From NCBI GenBank assembly GCA_934120265.1, contig CAKOTU010000003.1, positions 5,754-69,753 of the forward strand: a DNA stretch of 64,000 nucleotides. Direction: 5' to 3'. The notes beneath the pieces are model-generated. The model ran no database searches and was not told the DNA's origin. It saw nothing but the letters and a program-made list of their open reading frames with translations. How positions within the stretch are numbered: the stretch's first letter is position 1; the number at the start of each line of letters is the position of its first letter. The DNA is from an uncultured Bacilli bacterium. GTDB taxonomy: Bacteria; Bacillota_I; Bacilli_A; RF39; UBA660. Both the position numbers and the translations under genes were made by a program. This document shows positions 43,115-52,194 of the stretch, one piece after another.

Positions 43115-46002
43115 ACTTGGATTGTTTTAGTTAATGTATCTACAAATCCATTATAAGATATTTTATAAGTTATTATATAAGTTCCTTCTATTGATGTATC
43201 AATAGTATTGCTAGGACCTGTTATTGTTTTAGTTATTGTAGCTTTGTCAGTTACATCTATAGAATTTTCTAAAACAATAACGGGTTTATTTAAATCTGTA
43301 AATGGAGTACCAACTGATAAAATAATTGTTGAATCACCATTTAGCTGAGCTGAAATAATTGAGTCTGATCCAGTTGTAGAAACGGTTGTTTCAGCACCAT
43401 CGCTAGCATTATTTTTGAATATTGTGTAAGTAGTTTTTACAACATAAGTTGTTGATGAATCTGTTGTTATGTCTTCGTATGAAGTACTAACAGTACTTCC
43501 TAAAAGTTTGAGACTACCATCACTTTGTTTTTTATAAATGTCATAACTAATTTTACCAATGTAGTTATTATTGTAGTTGATTCTAGCACTTATAAATTCA
43601 TTTAAATATTTATCACTAGTAAATATTTTAGAGAAGTCATTTCTAAGTGCGGTTTCATCAATGGCGTCAGATTTTACTTCATTCCAAGTTAATGTAATCT
43701 TACTGCCATTTGTAGTAGCTTTTAAATTAGTTACGTTATTTAATTTAGAGAATCTTTGTGAAACATCAGTAGGTTCAGTTCCAGCTTTAAATACTTCTTT
43801 CTTTCTAAGACTATCAGGTGTATATTCACTAGCAAGTAAAGGTGTAGATGTTTGAGTTTCTATTTCTACTTCTACAACGCTACTTGGCATTGTAAATGAA
43901 CTAGTTCCTGATAAAACACCTTTGATAACAGCTTTAAATAATCTAGTATTTTGTCCTGAAGACATTTTATTTGTATAATTTTTATCAATTTTATCATATC
44001 CATACCATAAAGCAACAGCATAATCTCTTGAGTAACCAGCAACCCAAAGGTCATTAACTGCATTACTTGGTAAATTGTGTGCTTTTTTTGTTTGTGAACT
44101 AAAGTTAGATGTACCAGTTTTATTAGCATATGAAATGCCATTTACTTTATTAGTACCAGTAGTATAGGCTGCTGTGTCTAATAAAACGTTTGTAACCATA
44201 TAAGCCGTAGAATCAGACATAGCTTTTCTTGTAACTGGAGTAACGGTAAAGACTTTATCACTATCTTTATATGTTATCTTTGTAAATGTATAAGGTTCAA
44301 TGTAAGTTCCTCCATTAGCAAATGCACCATAAGCAGCAGCAAGTGTTAGAGGAGATTCTCCGTTGTATCCACCAATAGAGTGGGCTTCATGAATAATACC
44401 ACCACTAATCTCTGGACTCAATCCAAGATTAGTAACGAATTCTTTAATATTATCATTTTTAACAGCTTTAAATGTTTTTAAGGCTGGAATATTTCTTGAT
44501 AATTTTAATGCTTCTCTTAAGTCCATATACCCTTTGTATTTGCTATCCCAGTTGTGTAATTCTCCACCTGTACTATAAGAATATTCTTCGTCAGGTAATG
44601 GTTGTGCTGGAGACCAATTATTATATTCAAATGCTGGACCGTAATCATATAATGGTTTTGCTGTAGAACCAATTTGATTTTTAATCATTGTAGCATAGTT
44701 ATATGTACCAACCGCATTTTTATCACGACCGGCACCAACTGCAACTACTGCACCAGTGTTAGTGTCAGTAACAACAACTCCTGCTTCTACAACGTCATTT
44801 TCCCATTTATAACTAGAATTTTCTCCGTTCATAAGGTCATCAAGATATTGTTGTTTAGAACGATCCATAGTTGTATATATTTCCATTGGTATCTCATAAG
44901 GGTTTTGTTCAGTACCTGTTTCAGCTTTTGTTCTTCTTTTTACCTCTTCAACAACAGTATCAATAAAACTTTGATAAGCATAATTTTTTGATGAAGATGA
45001 TTTATCAATTTTCTTAACGATATCTTCTACAGTTAATTCTTTCGCAGCATTGTATTCTTCCTCATTTATATATCCATGTCTTAACATTAAGGATAAAACA
45101 ACTTTTCTTCTTGCTTCAGTATTGTCAGGGTATAAGTAAGGATCGTATGCATTTCCACCTTTAAATAGTCCAGCAATCATAGCAGCTTCTGATAAATTTA
45201 ATTCAGATACGCTTTTTCCAAAGTAGTTTCTAGATGCCTGTTCAACACCGTAAGCACCAGCACCCATATAATAAGAGTTAACATAGAATTCTAAGATTTC
45301 TTCTTTTGTATATGCTTTTTCAATTTTAAATACAGCTAAGTAGATATCTGTAAACTTTCTTTTTATACCTTCCCAACCATTAGAAACAGGGGATGTATAA
45401 GCATTTTTAGCAACTTGCATTGTTATAGTGGAAGCTCCACCACCACCACGTCCAAGAAGTTGAGTTGCAGATGCTTTTAAGAAACGTGGCAAGTCAATTC
45501 CGTTGTGTGTATAAAATCTTGAATCCTCAGTAGCAATAATTGCATCTATTAAAACTTGAGGTATTTGATCATAAGTTATTTTTATTCTTTGCTCTGCTCC
45601 TAGCTTAGCGTACACTTCACCATCTTTATCATATAAAACACTTGATTCTTTAGTATAAAGATTTTCAGGATTAAATTCAGGCGCTTCTTTTACTATTATA
45701 ATAGCAAAGACAATGCTTCCAACTAATCCAATAATACATAATATTAAGAATAATATTAGTGTAAATTTCTTCTTTTTTCTTACCTGAACAGCAGTTCCTT
45801 TATTCAAAAACCAGTGTATTCCGAAAAGAATAATGTCAAGTACTATAAATAGGACAGCACTAAATAAAAATCCAAACAAATATGTTCCTAAAGCGATTCC
45901 TATAATGCTCAATAGTATTACAATAAAGTTAAATTTGCTTTTAAATAACCATTTCTTTATTCCATTTATATTAAATTTTATTTTATTTTTTCTTTTTTTC
46001 AT
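43102..46002 (-). CDS. ponA: Class A penicillin-binding protein (PBP1A-type) with Ig/FN3-like tail
   Basis: The 966-aa protein has a cytoplasmic basic start, membrane helices (about 19-57 and 82-105), a GT51 glycosyltransferase domain (IIATEDSRFYTHNGID and GGGASTITMQVAKN) and a transpeptidase domain with Ser in STAKPL, SRN in KLSRNIP and KTGTS. About 230 C-terminal residues form fibronectin/Ig-like repeats (YVVKTTYTIFKN; EGTYIITYKISYNG), longer than the FN3 tail of Bacillus PonA. It polymerises and cross-links peptidoglycan. It starts with an ATG overlapping the recU stop (ATGA), the conserved recU-ponA pair of Bacilli. Confidence 0.95.
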   Translation of the reverse strand: MKKRKNKIKFNINGIKKWLFKSKFNFIVILLSIIGIALGTYLFGFLFSAVLFIVLDIILFGIHWFLNKGTAVQVRKKKKFTLILFLILCIIGLVGSIVFAIIIVKEAPEFNPENLYTKESSVLYDKDGEVYAKLGAEQRIKITYDQIPQVLIDAIIATEDSRFYTHNGIDLPRFLKASATQLLGRGGGGASTITMQVAKNAYTSPVSNGWEGIKRKFTDIYLAVFKIEKAYTKEEILEFYVNSYYMGAGAYGVEQASRNYFGKSVSELNLSEAAMIAGLFKGGNAYDPYLYPDNTEARRKVVLSLMLRHGYINEEEYNAAKELTVEDIVKKIDKSSSSKNYAYQSFIDTVVEEVKRRTKAETGTEQNPYEIPMEIYTTMDRSKQQYLDDLMNGENSSYKWENDVVEAGVVVTDTNTGAVVAVGAGRDKNAVGTYNYATMIKNQIGSTAKPLYDYGPAFEYNNWSPAQPLPDEEYSYSTGGELHNWDSKYKGYMDLREALKLSRNIPALKTFKAVKNDNIKEFVTNLGLSPEISGGIIHEAHSIGGYNGESPLTLAAAYGAFANGGTYIEPYTFTKITYKDSDKVFTVTPVTRKAMSDSTAYMVTNVLLDTAAYTTGTNKVNGISYANKTGTSNFSSQTKKAHNLPSNAVNDLWVAGYSRDYAVALWYGYDKIDKNYTNKMSSGQNTRLFKAVIKGVLSGTSSFTMPSSVVEVEIETQTSTPLLASEYTPDSLRKKEVFKAGTEPTDVSQRFSKLNNVTNLKATTNGSKITLTWNEVKSDAIDETALRNDFSKIFTSDKYLNEFISARINYNNNYIGKISYDIYKKQSDGSLKLLGSTVSTSYEDITTDSSTTYVVKTTYTIFKNNASDGAETTVSTTGSDSIISAQLNGDSTIILSVGTPFTDLNKPVIVLENSIDVTDKATITKTITGPSNTIDTSIEGTYIITYKISYNGFVDTLTKTIQVKNS

Positions 46003-46571
46003 ATATTATCTCCTTTTAAAAAATAATTATCGATGATTTCTATATAATCTACGCGAGGATTATATTTATCTTTAATAAGATATCCATATTTTTTTAATTG
46101 ATCTAGTGATATTGATTTTTTTCCATTACTTATGCATTTTTCAAAGTCTTCATAAGATAGAAAATAAGTAAGATTTAATTTGGTAAATCTTATTATTAAA
46201 AAAGCAATACCACCGTGTTTAGCAACTTTTTTTAAGTGTTCTATTTGGTGAGGATGAATGTTTTTCAGAGGAAAACTAGTAGAACTTGTTGTTTCTTTAG
46301 CTTCAAAGTCTATATATTTTCCTTTATATATACCGTTGTAATCAGTAGTTGATGGAGTTTTAAAAAATGCTTTTGTAATAACAGCATCTGTTCTAGAATG
46401 ATATTCAACATTAGATATAGTAATAGGTGTTGGTTTTTTATGTATAACAGCAATATCGTTTATTAAATAATAATTGTTGGTTTCATTTAATTCATTTTCT
46501 AAATTCATTCCACGATTACCATAAGATATATTACTTTTCATAACTTGTTTAATACCTTTTGGATAATTCAT
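45999..46571 (-). CDS. recU: Holliday junction resolvase RecU
   Basis: RecU resolves Holliday junctions and modulates RecA in Firmicutes. The 190-aa product shows the family's SYGNRGMNLENELNETN start, the metal-binding segment DYNGIYKGKYIDFEAKET and HPHQIEHLKKVAKHGGIAFL. The ATG at 46571 follows GGTGATAAA on this strand, with TATAAT a little further upstream. Its stop overlaps the ponA start by four bases, so translation is coupled. The length is normal. Confidence 0.95.
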   Translation of the reverse strand: MNYPKGIKQVMKSNISYGNRGMNLENELNETNNYYLINDIAVIHKKPTPITISNVEYHSRTDAVITKAFFKTPSTTDYNGIYKGKYIDFEAKETTSSTSFPLKNIHPHQIEHLKKVAKHGGIAFLIIRFTKLNLTYFLSYEDFEKCISNGKKSISLDQLKKYGYLIKDKYNPRVDYIEIIDNYFLKGDNI

Positions 46572-46706
46572 TTTATCACCATAATAATTATACTATAAAT
46601 TCAAAAATATAGCTACAGTAAAATTTATGGTCTAATATTTTCTAGTTTTGTCGAATTACACCAAAACGGTAATAATTTGTGTTAAATTAAAATCGAGGTG
46701 ATAACA

Positions 46707-46823
46707 ATGAATCATCATGTTGATACAATTTTTAATGAAATGATAGATGATGTACGTTATATAAAAATATATTCTCCTTTTTTAATAAATACAAAAAGTA
46801 TCAATAATATTGCTAAAAAATAG
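46707..46823 (+). CDS. Small ORF, 38 aa
   Basis: An ATG behind GAGGTGAT opens a 38-codon frame (MNHHVDTIFNEM..., ending INNIAKK) with a GTGTTAAAT -10-like element 25-30 bases upstream and a weak GCTAAAAAA/TTTTTTTGC hairpin over the stop. Its promoter, ribosome site and terminator arrangement resembles that of other genes here, but there is no homology evidence. It lies between the divergent recU and the pilin-module gene. Confidence 0.45.
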   Translation: MNHHVDTIFNEMIDDVRYIKIYSPFLINTKSINNIAKK

Positions 46824-46862
46824 TTTTTTTGCTATACTTAAATTAGTTTTATAGGAGGATTT

Positions 46863-47951
46863 ATGGATAAGAAAAAACTAATTTATATTTTAAGTGGAAT
46901 TATGGGAGGAATAATTCTTCTAATAGTTATTATTTTTATTATTATGGGTGTATCAAACAAGACTGTTTCATATGAAAATATTGAAAAAAGATTAAAAACA
47001 GCTACTGTAAGCTATTTGAACGCTAATGAAAGCTTATTACCAAAGGAAGAATCTGGTAGTATAACAATTGATGCGGATACCTTAGAAAGTGGAAAATATA
47101 TAAAACCAATTTCTAAGATGGTAAAAGAAGGAGTTAGCTGTTCTGCTAAAGTAATTGTTACTAAGAATGGTAGTAATTATTTATATTCCACAATTTTAAA
47201 TTGTGGAGAAGCTTATAAGACTGAAAAGTTTGCTACAAGATTACTAAGTGACAATGTTACTAAGGAATCAGGGGATGGTCTTTATGCAGAAGGAGAAAAT
47301 TATCGTTTTAAAGGTGAATATGTTGATAATTATGTTTCTTTAGATGGTAAATTATGGAGAATAATAGATATTGATAAAGATGGTTATGCTCGTATTATAT
47401 ATGCCGACAAAGAAAGCGAAGAAACTTATATTTGGGATGATAGATATAATATTGATGTAGATAACTATTATGGTATTAATAATTATCCAGTAAGTAGAAT
47501 TAAGGAAACATTAACAAGTTTAGAAGCTAGCAATAAATTTATATCTAGTTCTGTTGCTAATCTAGCTTATCATCCTATTTGTATAGGAAAAAGAAGTTCA
47601 ACCAATTTAAGTCTTAATAATAATGAGGAATGTGAGACAGTTATTAATAATCAACTATTTTCACTACCTTATGCTAATGATTATGTAGCAGCAAGTATTG
47701 ATGTTAATTGTAAGACAATTGAAGATGAATCTTGTGAAAATTATAATTATTTGATGGCAATGTCACTAGCAAGCTATACAATGACAGGTGTTAAAGAAAA
47801 AAGTCAAAAAGTTTATTTTATAACTAGTGGTGGAGTTGCTAAAATAGATGCTTATAATGATAAAAAGATTCGTGTAACAGCTTATATAAGTAATAATGCT
47901 TTATATGATGGTGGTAATGGAACGAAAACAAATCCTTATACATTAAAATAG
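46863..47951 (+). CDS. Membrane-anchored surface protein with pilin-like module
   Basis: The 362-aa protein has a basic start, a helix (YILSGIMGGIILLIVIIFII, about 7-26) and an exterior. Just behind the helix lies the module YENIEKRLKTATVSYLNANE then SLLPKEESG and ADTLESGKYI, which resembles the post-helix region of the type IV pilin at 63633 and of the protein at 29566. The middle (GKLWRIIDIDKDGYARIIY, IWDDRYN) resembles the domain found in type II/IV pilin-like surface proteins of Firmicutes, and an NPYTLK end closes it. There is no FTLIE prepilin site, so it is anchored rather than polymerised by the usual route. TGCTATACT (about 46830-46838) and AGGAGG precede the ATG. Confidence 0.75.
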   Translation: MDKKKLIYILSGIMGGIILLIVIIFIIMGVSNKTVSYENIEKRLKTATVSYLNANESLLPKEESGSITIDADTLESGKYIKPISKMVKEGVSCSAKVIVTKNGSNYLYSTILNCGEAYKTEKFATRLLSDNVTKESGDGLYAEGENYRFKGEYVDNYVSLDGKLWRIIDIDKDGYARIIYADKESEETYIWDDRYNIDVDNYYGINNYPVSRIKETLTSLEASNKFISSSVANLAYHPICIGKRSSTNLSLNNNEECETVINNQLFSLPYANDYVAASIDVNCKTIEDESCENYNYLMAMSLASYTMTGVKEKSQKVYFITSGGVAKIDAYNDKKIRVTAYISNNALYDGGNGTKTNPYTLK

Positions 47952-47956
47952 TAATA

Positions 47957-48000
47957 ACATTAATTGTCGGTGTTATACATTGACAATTAATGTTTTTTTT
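47957..48000 (+). terminator. Strong terminator
   Basis: A 12-bp perfect stem, ACATTAATTGTC (47957-47968) with GACAATTAATGT (47982-47993), followed by eight T residues. Confidence 0.9.
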
Positions 48001-48036
48001 GAGATAATTATTCTGGATAAAAAGTGAGGTGTTATT

Positions 48037-48369
48037 ATGTATCAAGAAAGAATTTTATTAACAGTTCAAGATATATTAGATAAAGAATTTAAAATTGACA
48101 CAAGAGGATATAGACCTCAAGAAGTTGATAAGTTTTTAGACGTTATTATTAGAGATTATGAAGAAATGTCTTCTGTTATTAAGGAATTAGAAACAGAAAA
48201 GAAAGCCTTAGTGGAAGATAATATAAGATTGAAACAAGAAATTAGAAATATGTCTACAAGATTAGATGTACTAAAAAATAATGAATCTAATGAATCGAGT
48301 GGTACTAATAACGCAGATGTATTAAGAAGATTGTCCAATTTAGAAAAAATAATTTACGGAAGAGAATAA
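48037..48369 (+). CDS. gpsB: Cell division regulator GpsB
   Basis: GpsB is a DivIVA-like coiled-coil protein that coordinates wall synthesis with division by binding PBPs such as PBP1A. The 110-aa product has the membrane-contact/DivIVA start (LLTVQDILDKEFKIDTRGYR, PQEVDKFLDVIIRDYE), a coiled coil to about residue 78 and the short C-terminal trimer segment (ADVLRRLSNLEKIIYG). It starts behind GAGGTG and lies immediately upstream of rnpB, as in Bacillus. Confidence 0.95.
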   Translation: MYQERILLTVQDILDKEFKIDTRGYRPQEVDKFLDVIIRDYEEMSSVIKELETEKKALVEDNIRLKQEIRNMSTRLDVLKNNESNESSGTNNADVLRRLSNLEKIIYGRE

Positions 48370-48722
48370 ATCTTGACAAACGCTGCTATATAATGTAGTA
48401 GAGGAAAGTCCATGCTCACACTATCTGTGATGGTAGTAGTGTTCGTGCATTGGGAATAAATAACCAATGGTAGTTTTTACTAACGGCGTCGAGGTAATCT
48501 AAGTCTTATGATATGATTACAGTAGACATAAAGTGCCAAAGGGACGATTAATCCAGAAATGGAGGAAGTGGAACGTGGTAAACCCCGCGAGTGAGAAACC
48601 CAAATTTTGGTAGGGGAACCCGGTTGAGGAGAAACGAATCCTCTAGGGATCAATTATTTGATAGATAAATGTTTGTCGCTTTTTTAAAGTACAGAACATG
48701 GCTTATAAGATTTATTTTTTTT
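48370..48722 (+). ncRNA. rnpB: RNase P RNA, Bacillus (B) type
   Basis: The catalytic RNA of RNase P processes tRNA 5' ends. Signature blocks are GAGGAAAGTCCATGCTC (48401-48417), AAAGTGCCA, GGAACGTGGTAAACCCC, GAGAAACCCAAATTTTGG with TAGGGGAACC, GATAGATAA, and ACAGAACATGGCTTA near the 3' end. The terminal P1 helix pairs ATAAATCTT (48366-48374) with AAGATTTAT (48707-48715) and continues into T residues, so P1 doubles as terminator. At about 350 nt it is shorter than the Bacillus RNA. Ends are approximate; the 5' end abuts the gpsB stop codon. Confidence 0.93.
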
Positions 48723-48745
48723 ATTTACGAAGAAAGTGAGATAAT

Positions 48746-49222
48746 ATGAAAGAAATTGGTGAAAAGTTAAAAGAGGCTCGTGAAGCAATGGGAATTTCTA
48801 TTTCTGAAGCTGCAGAAGATCTTAAACTAGAAGTTTCACAAATTGAAAATTTAGAAAAAGGGGATATGGAAACATTTAAGGATATTTATTACTTAAAATA
48901 CTTGATTCGTGATTATTCTAAGTATTTAGGCTTAAATAAAGAAGATTTAGTTAACGAATTTAATGAATATCTTTTTGATTATACTTCTAAAATCTCATTA
49001 GAAGATATAAAACAAGCCCAAACTATTATTAAGAATGATGATGATAGAATTAAGTCTCCTTACACAATAGAGCATAAAAAAAGACCACCTATTTTTACAT
49101 TTGCAGTTTATGCTTTAGCAATAATTGTATTGGTTGTCATTTTAGTATTTGTTATTAAAGAAATAACAAAGAATGATGATAATAATGAAGAATCAATAGT
49201 TATGAGTTATAGAATAAATTAG
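48746..49222 (+). CDS. rodZ: RodZ-like helix-turn-helix membrane protein
   Basis: The 158-aa protein has an N-terminal helix-turn-helix domain (IGEKLKEAREAMGISISEAA, LEVSQIENLEKGDM), a linker and one membrane helix near residues 118-138 (FTFAVYALAIIVLVVILVFV), with only a short external tail. This is the RodZ/YmfM plan, linking MreB filaments to the wall-elongation machinery, but the periplasmic beta-domain of longer RodZ is missing. Its place just before pgsA and recA matches the Bacillus ymfM-pgsA-recA region. GTGAGATAAT precedes the ATG. Confidence 0.85.
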   Translation: MKEIGEKLKEAREAMGISISEAAEDLKLEVSQIENLEKGDMETFKDIYYLKYLIRDYSKYLGLNKEDLVNEFNEYLFDYTSKISLEDIKQAQTIIKNDDDRIKSPYTIEHKKRPPIFTFAVYALAIIVLVVILVFVIKEITKNDDNNEESIVMSYRIN

Positions 49223-49232
49223 GAGGTTGGTT

Positions 49233-49826
49233 ATGAATTTACCAAATAGAATAAGTTTGATGAGAATTTTTTTGGCGATTATTATTATTGGAATATTAAT
49301 ATTTCCATTTGACGCTACCGGTATCATTACTTATAAAATTTTTGTTAATGAATCTATTGTTATCGATATAAGATATATAATTGTAGGTGTTTTATTTATT
49401 ATTGCTTCTCTTACGGATTTGTTAGATGGTCATATAGCAAGAAAATATAATATGGTTACTGACTTAGGTAAAATGCTTGATTCAATAGCTGATAAAATAT
49501 TAGTTAACTCAATTTTAATTATTTTAGCTACAGGAGGATTTATTCATTCTATAATTCCTGTAATTATTGTTTCGACAGATACAATAATTGAGCTTATTAA
49601 AATGATTTCCGCTGGTAAAGGAAAAATAAGTATTCCTACTAAGTTGGTTAAAGTTAAAAATATTTTTGCCGTAATTGGTATTTCGTTAACTTTATTTTAT
49701 AATTTACCATTTGAATTAATTAATATAAGAATAGCTGAAATATTTTTAATTATAACATGTATCTTATCGACTATATCAGCAGCGGAGCATTATAAATTAA
49801 ATAAAAATTTAATTTTGAAAGATTAA
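49233..49826 (+). CDS. pgsA: CDP-diacylglycerol-glycerol-3-phosphate phosphatidyltransferase
   Basis: PgsA makes phosphatidylglycerol phosphate, the committed step to anionic phospholipids. The 197-aa integral membrane protein begins NLPNRISLMRI and carries the CDP-alcohol phosphotransferase signature DLLDGHIARK followed by GKMLDSIADK (D-x2-D-G-x2-A-R-x8-G-x3-D-x3-D). A TTG at 49227 is in frame but overlaps the AGGAGG site, so ATG 49233 is used. It is eleven bases from the rodZ-like gene, and a terminator separates it from recA. Confidence 0.95.
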   Translation: MNLPNRISLMRIFLAIIIIGILIFPFDATGIITYKIFVNESIVIDIRYIIVGVLFIIASLTDLLDGHIARKYNMVTDLGKMLDSIADKILVNSILIILATGGFIHSIIPVIIVSTDTIIELIKMISAGKGKISIPTKLVKVKNIFAVIGISLTLFYNLPFELINIRIAEIFLIITCILSTISAAEHYKLNKNLILKD

Positions 49827-49850
49827 AACGTACAGATTTGTACGTTTTTC
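49825..49850 (+). terminator. Terminator of pgsA
   Basis: AAAACGTACA (49825-49834) pairs with TGTACGTTTT (49839-49848), loop GATT, then T residues; overlaps the stop. Confidence 0.85.
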
Positions 49851-49904
49851 TTTTAGTAAATTTTCAATATCTAATACTTTGAATATGATAATTTTAAAAT
49901 TTAT

Positions 49905-49918
49905 CAAACAAATGTTCG
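49905..49918 (+). promoter_or_regulatory. LexA (SOS) operator of recA
   Basis: CAAACAAATGTTCG matches the Bacillus-type SOS box CGAACRNRYGTTCG at 13 of 14 positions and lies ten bases upstream of the recA -35. Confidence 0.75.
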
Positions 49919-49927
49919 ATTTAGGTA

Positions 49928-49956
49928 TTGACAAATGAAATTAAATATTATAAAAT
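49928..49956 (+). promoter_or_regulatory. recA promoter
   Basis: TTGACA (49928-49933) and TAAAAT (49951-49956) with a 17-base spacer; TATTAT overlaps at 49946. AGGAGG lies nine bases before the ATG. Confidence 0.7.
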
Positions 49957-49986
49957 GAATTTGTAATTGATAGGAGGAAATAAATA

Positions 49987-51015
49987 ATGGCAAAAACATC
50001 AGGAGATAAAACTTTAGATCAAGTACTAATGGATATTGAGAAGCAATTTGGTAAAGGCGCTGTTATGAAACTTGGTGATAATGAACATCGTGAGATAGAT
50101 GTTGTATCAAGTGGCTCTATAAGTCTTGATGTAGCTTTAGGTATTGGTGGATATCCTAAAGGAAGAATTATAGAAATATTTGGACCAGAATCAAGTGGTA
50201 AAACAACCTTTGCTTTACATGCAATAGCTGAGATACAAAAGAAAGGTGGAAGAGCTGCTTTCATTGATGCGGAGCATGCTTTAGATCCTCAATATGCTGC
50301 CAAGATTGGCGTTAATATTAATGATTTATTATTATCTCAACCGGATAATGGAGAACAAGCTTTAGAGATATGTGAAGCTTTAGTTAGAAGTGGAGCAATT
50401 GGAATTATTGTTATTGATTCAGTTGCTGCCTTAGTACCTCAAGCTGAGATTGAAGGTGAAATGGGAGATTCTCACGTTGGACTTCAAGCACGTTTGATGA
50501 GTCAAGCTTTACGTAAGTTATCGGGTATTATTAATAAAACTAATACAGTATGTATTTTTATTAACCAATTACGTGAAAAAGTTGGTGTTATGTTTGGAAA
50601 TCCAGAAGTTACTCCAGGAGGAAGAGCTCTTAAGTTTTATTCATCTATTCGTTTAGAAATAAGGAAGGGCGAACAAATTAAATTAGGAAATGATATTGTA
50701 GGAAATAAAACAAATGTTAAAGTTGTAAAAAATAAGATGGCCCCACCATTCAAAACTTGTACTTTAGAAATTGCTTATGGTGAAGGAATTTCAAAAACAG
50801 GAGAAGTAGTTGATCTTGCAACAGATGCTAATATAATTGAAAAGAGTGGTGCTTGGTATTCTTACAATGGCGAAAAAATTGGTCAAGGAAGAGAAAATGT
50901 TAAAGAATTTCTAAAAAATAATAAAAAATTGTACGATGAACTTGAAAAAAAGGTTCGTGATTACTATGATTTGAATGGTAAAAAAGTTCAAGAAGAAATC
51001 ATTGATAAGAAATAA
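49987..51015 (+). CDS. recA: Recombinase RecA
   Basis: RecA catalyses homologous strand exchange and activates LexA self-cleavage. The 342-aa protein has the family sequence throughout, including Walker [10 protein letters not shown], Walker [33 protein letters not shown] and [16 protein letters not shown]. It follows a LexA box and a good promoter and ends in a terminator. The rodZ-like/pgsA/recA order is as in Bacillus, though cinA is absent between pgsA and recA. Confidence 0.98.
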   Translation: MAKTSGDKTLDQVLMDIEKQFGKGAVMKLGDNEHREIDVVSSGSISLDVALGIGGYPKGRIIEIFGPESSGKTTFALHAIAEIQKKGGRAAFIDAEHALDPQYAAKIGVNINDLLLSQPDNGEQALEICEALVRSGAIGIIVIDSVAALVPQAEIEGEMGDSHVGLQARLMSQALRKLSGIINKTNTVCIFINQLREKVGVMFGNPEVTPGGRALKFYSSIRLEIRKGEQIKLGNDIVGNKTNVKVVKNKMAPPFKTCTLEIAYGEGISKTGEVVDLATDANIIEKSGAWYSYNGEKIGQGRENVKEFLKNNKKLYDELEKKVRDYYDLNGKKVQEEIIDKK

Positions 51016-51037
51016 GTTTACTAAAACTTATTTTTTT
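51011..51037 (+). terminator. recA terminator
   Basis: AATAAGTTT (51011-51019) pairs with AAACTTATT (51024-51032), followed by TTTTTTT. An identical hairpin occurs at 52143. Confidence 0.85.
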
Positions 51038-51056
51038 GTTATACTTTATTTGGTGA
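51011..51056 (+). repeat. Terminator-promoter direct repeat, copy 1
   Basis: Nearly identical to 52143-52188: hairpin, T-tract and TGTTATACT extended -10 (hexamer 51040-51045), followed by TGGTGA. The two copies are 1132 bases apart, exactly the distance between the start codons of the two following genes. Confidence 0.9.
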
Positions 51057-51062
51057 ACATGT

Positions 51063-52136
51063 ATGAAGAAAAGTTATTTTATTATTATATTGATGAGTTG
51101 TCTTTTGTTTATAGTTCCAGGTAAAGCATTGGCTAAAGATTATGAATGCTATTATGAGAATGAGAGTGGTACTGCTTCTGCTGGGTATAACCCAAGCGAA
51201 GGTAAAGTATTCCTTATAAAGTGGGGAAGCAAAGAAATTAATAAATATGTTAGCAATAATCGTAGTAAAAATAATTACAAACCAAATAAATGCTATAAAT
51301 ACATTTGTGTACGTAGAACGAAAGAAAAGAACAAAAATTATACAAGTTATTATCATGATTTTTATTTGGGTGAAAGCCAAGAGGACTTTGCGTCAGCAAC
51401 TAATTGTAACGTATGGTCACTTCAAGGAACAGAAATACCAGCAAGCGAAAAAATTGTTAAAAAATGTAATAATTATTTGACGCCAACTATAATTAATGTA
51501 AATAAATTAAACTTTGATATTGAAGATGCACCAGGCGTTTCAAATTTAAGTTTCACCTTTTATACATATGCGGATAATAAAAAAAGCTTTTGTATTAATT
51601 ATGATCAACAGACAAATTGTAGTGCTAAATTTACAGGAACAGAATCACCTTCGGTTGTATCAAATGTAAAAAATAAAAGTGGTAGTTTATTAAGCTTTAC
51701 TATTGATAGCGAATCAGTAGAGAAATATTTTTCATCATGCGTTAATGCAAAAAACTTTCAATTGAAAGAAAATGGTAATACTTTTATCATTGGAATGAAA
51801 TCATCAAATAGTAATGGTTCTAATGATAATTATGATGAAGGTGAAGATGTATACGGTTGTGATGTTGTACCCGAAGAGATTCGAAAATGGATAGGAATAT
51901 CACTAAACTTTATAAAGTATATAGCTTTAATATTAGTAATAGTATTAGGAACAATAGATTTTATAAAAGCAGCAGGATCAGGAGAACCAGATGCAATGAA
52001 AAAAGCAGGTCAGACGTTTATGAAAAGAGTAATAGCGGTAATTATATTATTCTTACTTCCAATGATAGTAGATTTAATATTAAATTTAATTAATTTATAT
52101 GGTTCAACGGATGATTGCTTTAATGTGTTAAGTTAG
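51063..52136 (+). CDS. Secreted protein with VirB2-like C-terminal module (tandem copy 1)
   Basis: The 357-aa product has a signal peptide (MKKSYFIIILMSCLLFIVPG, cleavage near AKA/ALAK), a Cys-rich, Lys/Asn-rich ectodomain of about 230 residues (YECYYENES; KKCNNYL) and from residue 256 the conserved module with two helices, AAGSGEPDAMKKAGQ loop and terminal STDDCFNVLS. GGTGA precedes the ATG. It comes after the recA terminator with its own TGTTATACT promoter. The module is shared with the proteins at 22839 and 52195, while the ectodomain is largely different, suggesting interchangeable surface heads on a common anchor. Confidence 0.8.
   Translation: MKKSYFIIILMSCLLFIVPGKALAKDYECYYENESGTASAGYNPSEGKVFLIKWGSKEINKYVSNNRSKNNYKPNKCYKYICVRRTKEKNKNYTSYYHDFYLGESQEDFASATNCNVWSLQGTEIPASEKIVKKCNNYLTPTIINVNKLNFDIEDAPGVSNLSFTFYTYADNKKSFCINYDQQTNCSAKFTGTESPSVVSNVKNKSGSLLSFTIDSESVEKYFSSCVNAKNFQLKENGNTFIIGMKSSNSNGSNDNYDEGEDVYGCDVVPEEIRKWIGISLNFIKYIALILVIVLGTIDFIKAAGSGEPDAMKKAGQTFMKRVIAVIILFLLPMIVDLILNLINLYGSTDDCFNVLS
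51828..52136 (+). repeat. 309-nt VirB2-like 3' module, copy B
   Basis: In-frame module homologous to 23796-24104 and 53041-53349, slightly more diverged than those two are from each other (for example GIS for KIS and MKR for IKR in the product). Confidence 0.85.
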
Positions 52137-52142
52137 TCAAAA

Positions 52143-52188
52143 AATAAGTTTACTAAAACTTATTTTTTTGTTATACTTTAAATGGTGA
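52143..52188 (+). repeat. Terminator-promoter direct repeat, copy 2
   Basis: Second copy of 51011-51056. It provides the terminator for the upstream surface gene and the TGTTATACT promoter (hexamer 52172-52177) for the downstream one. Confidence 0.9.
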
Positions 52189-52194
52189 GAATAT

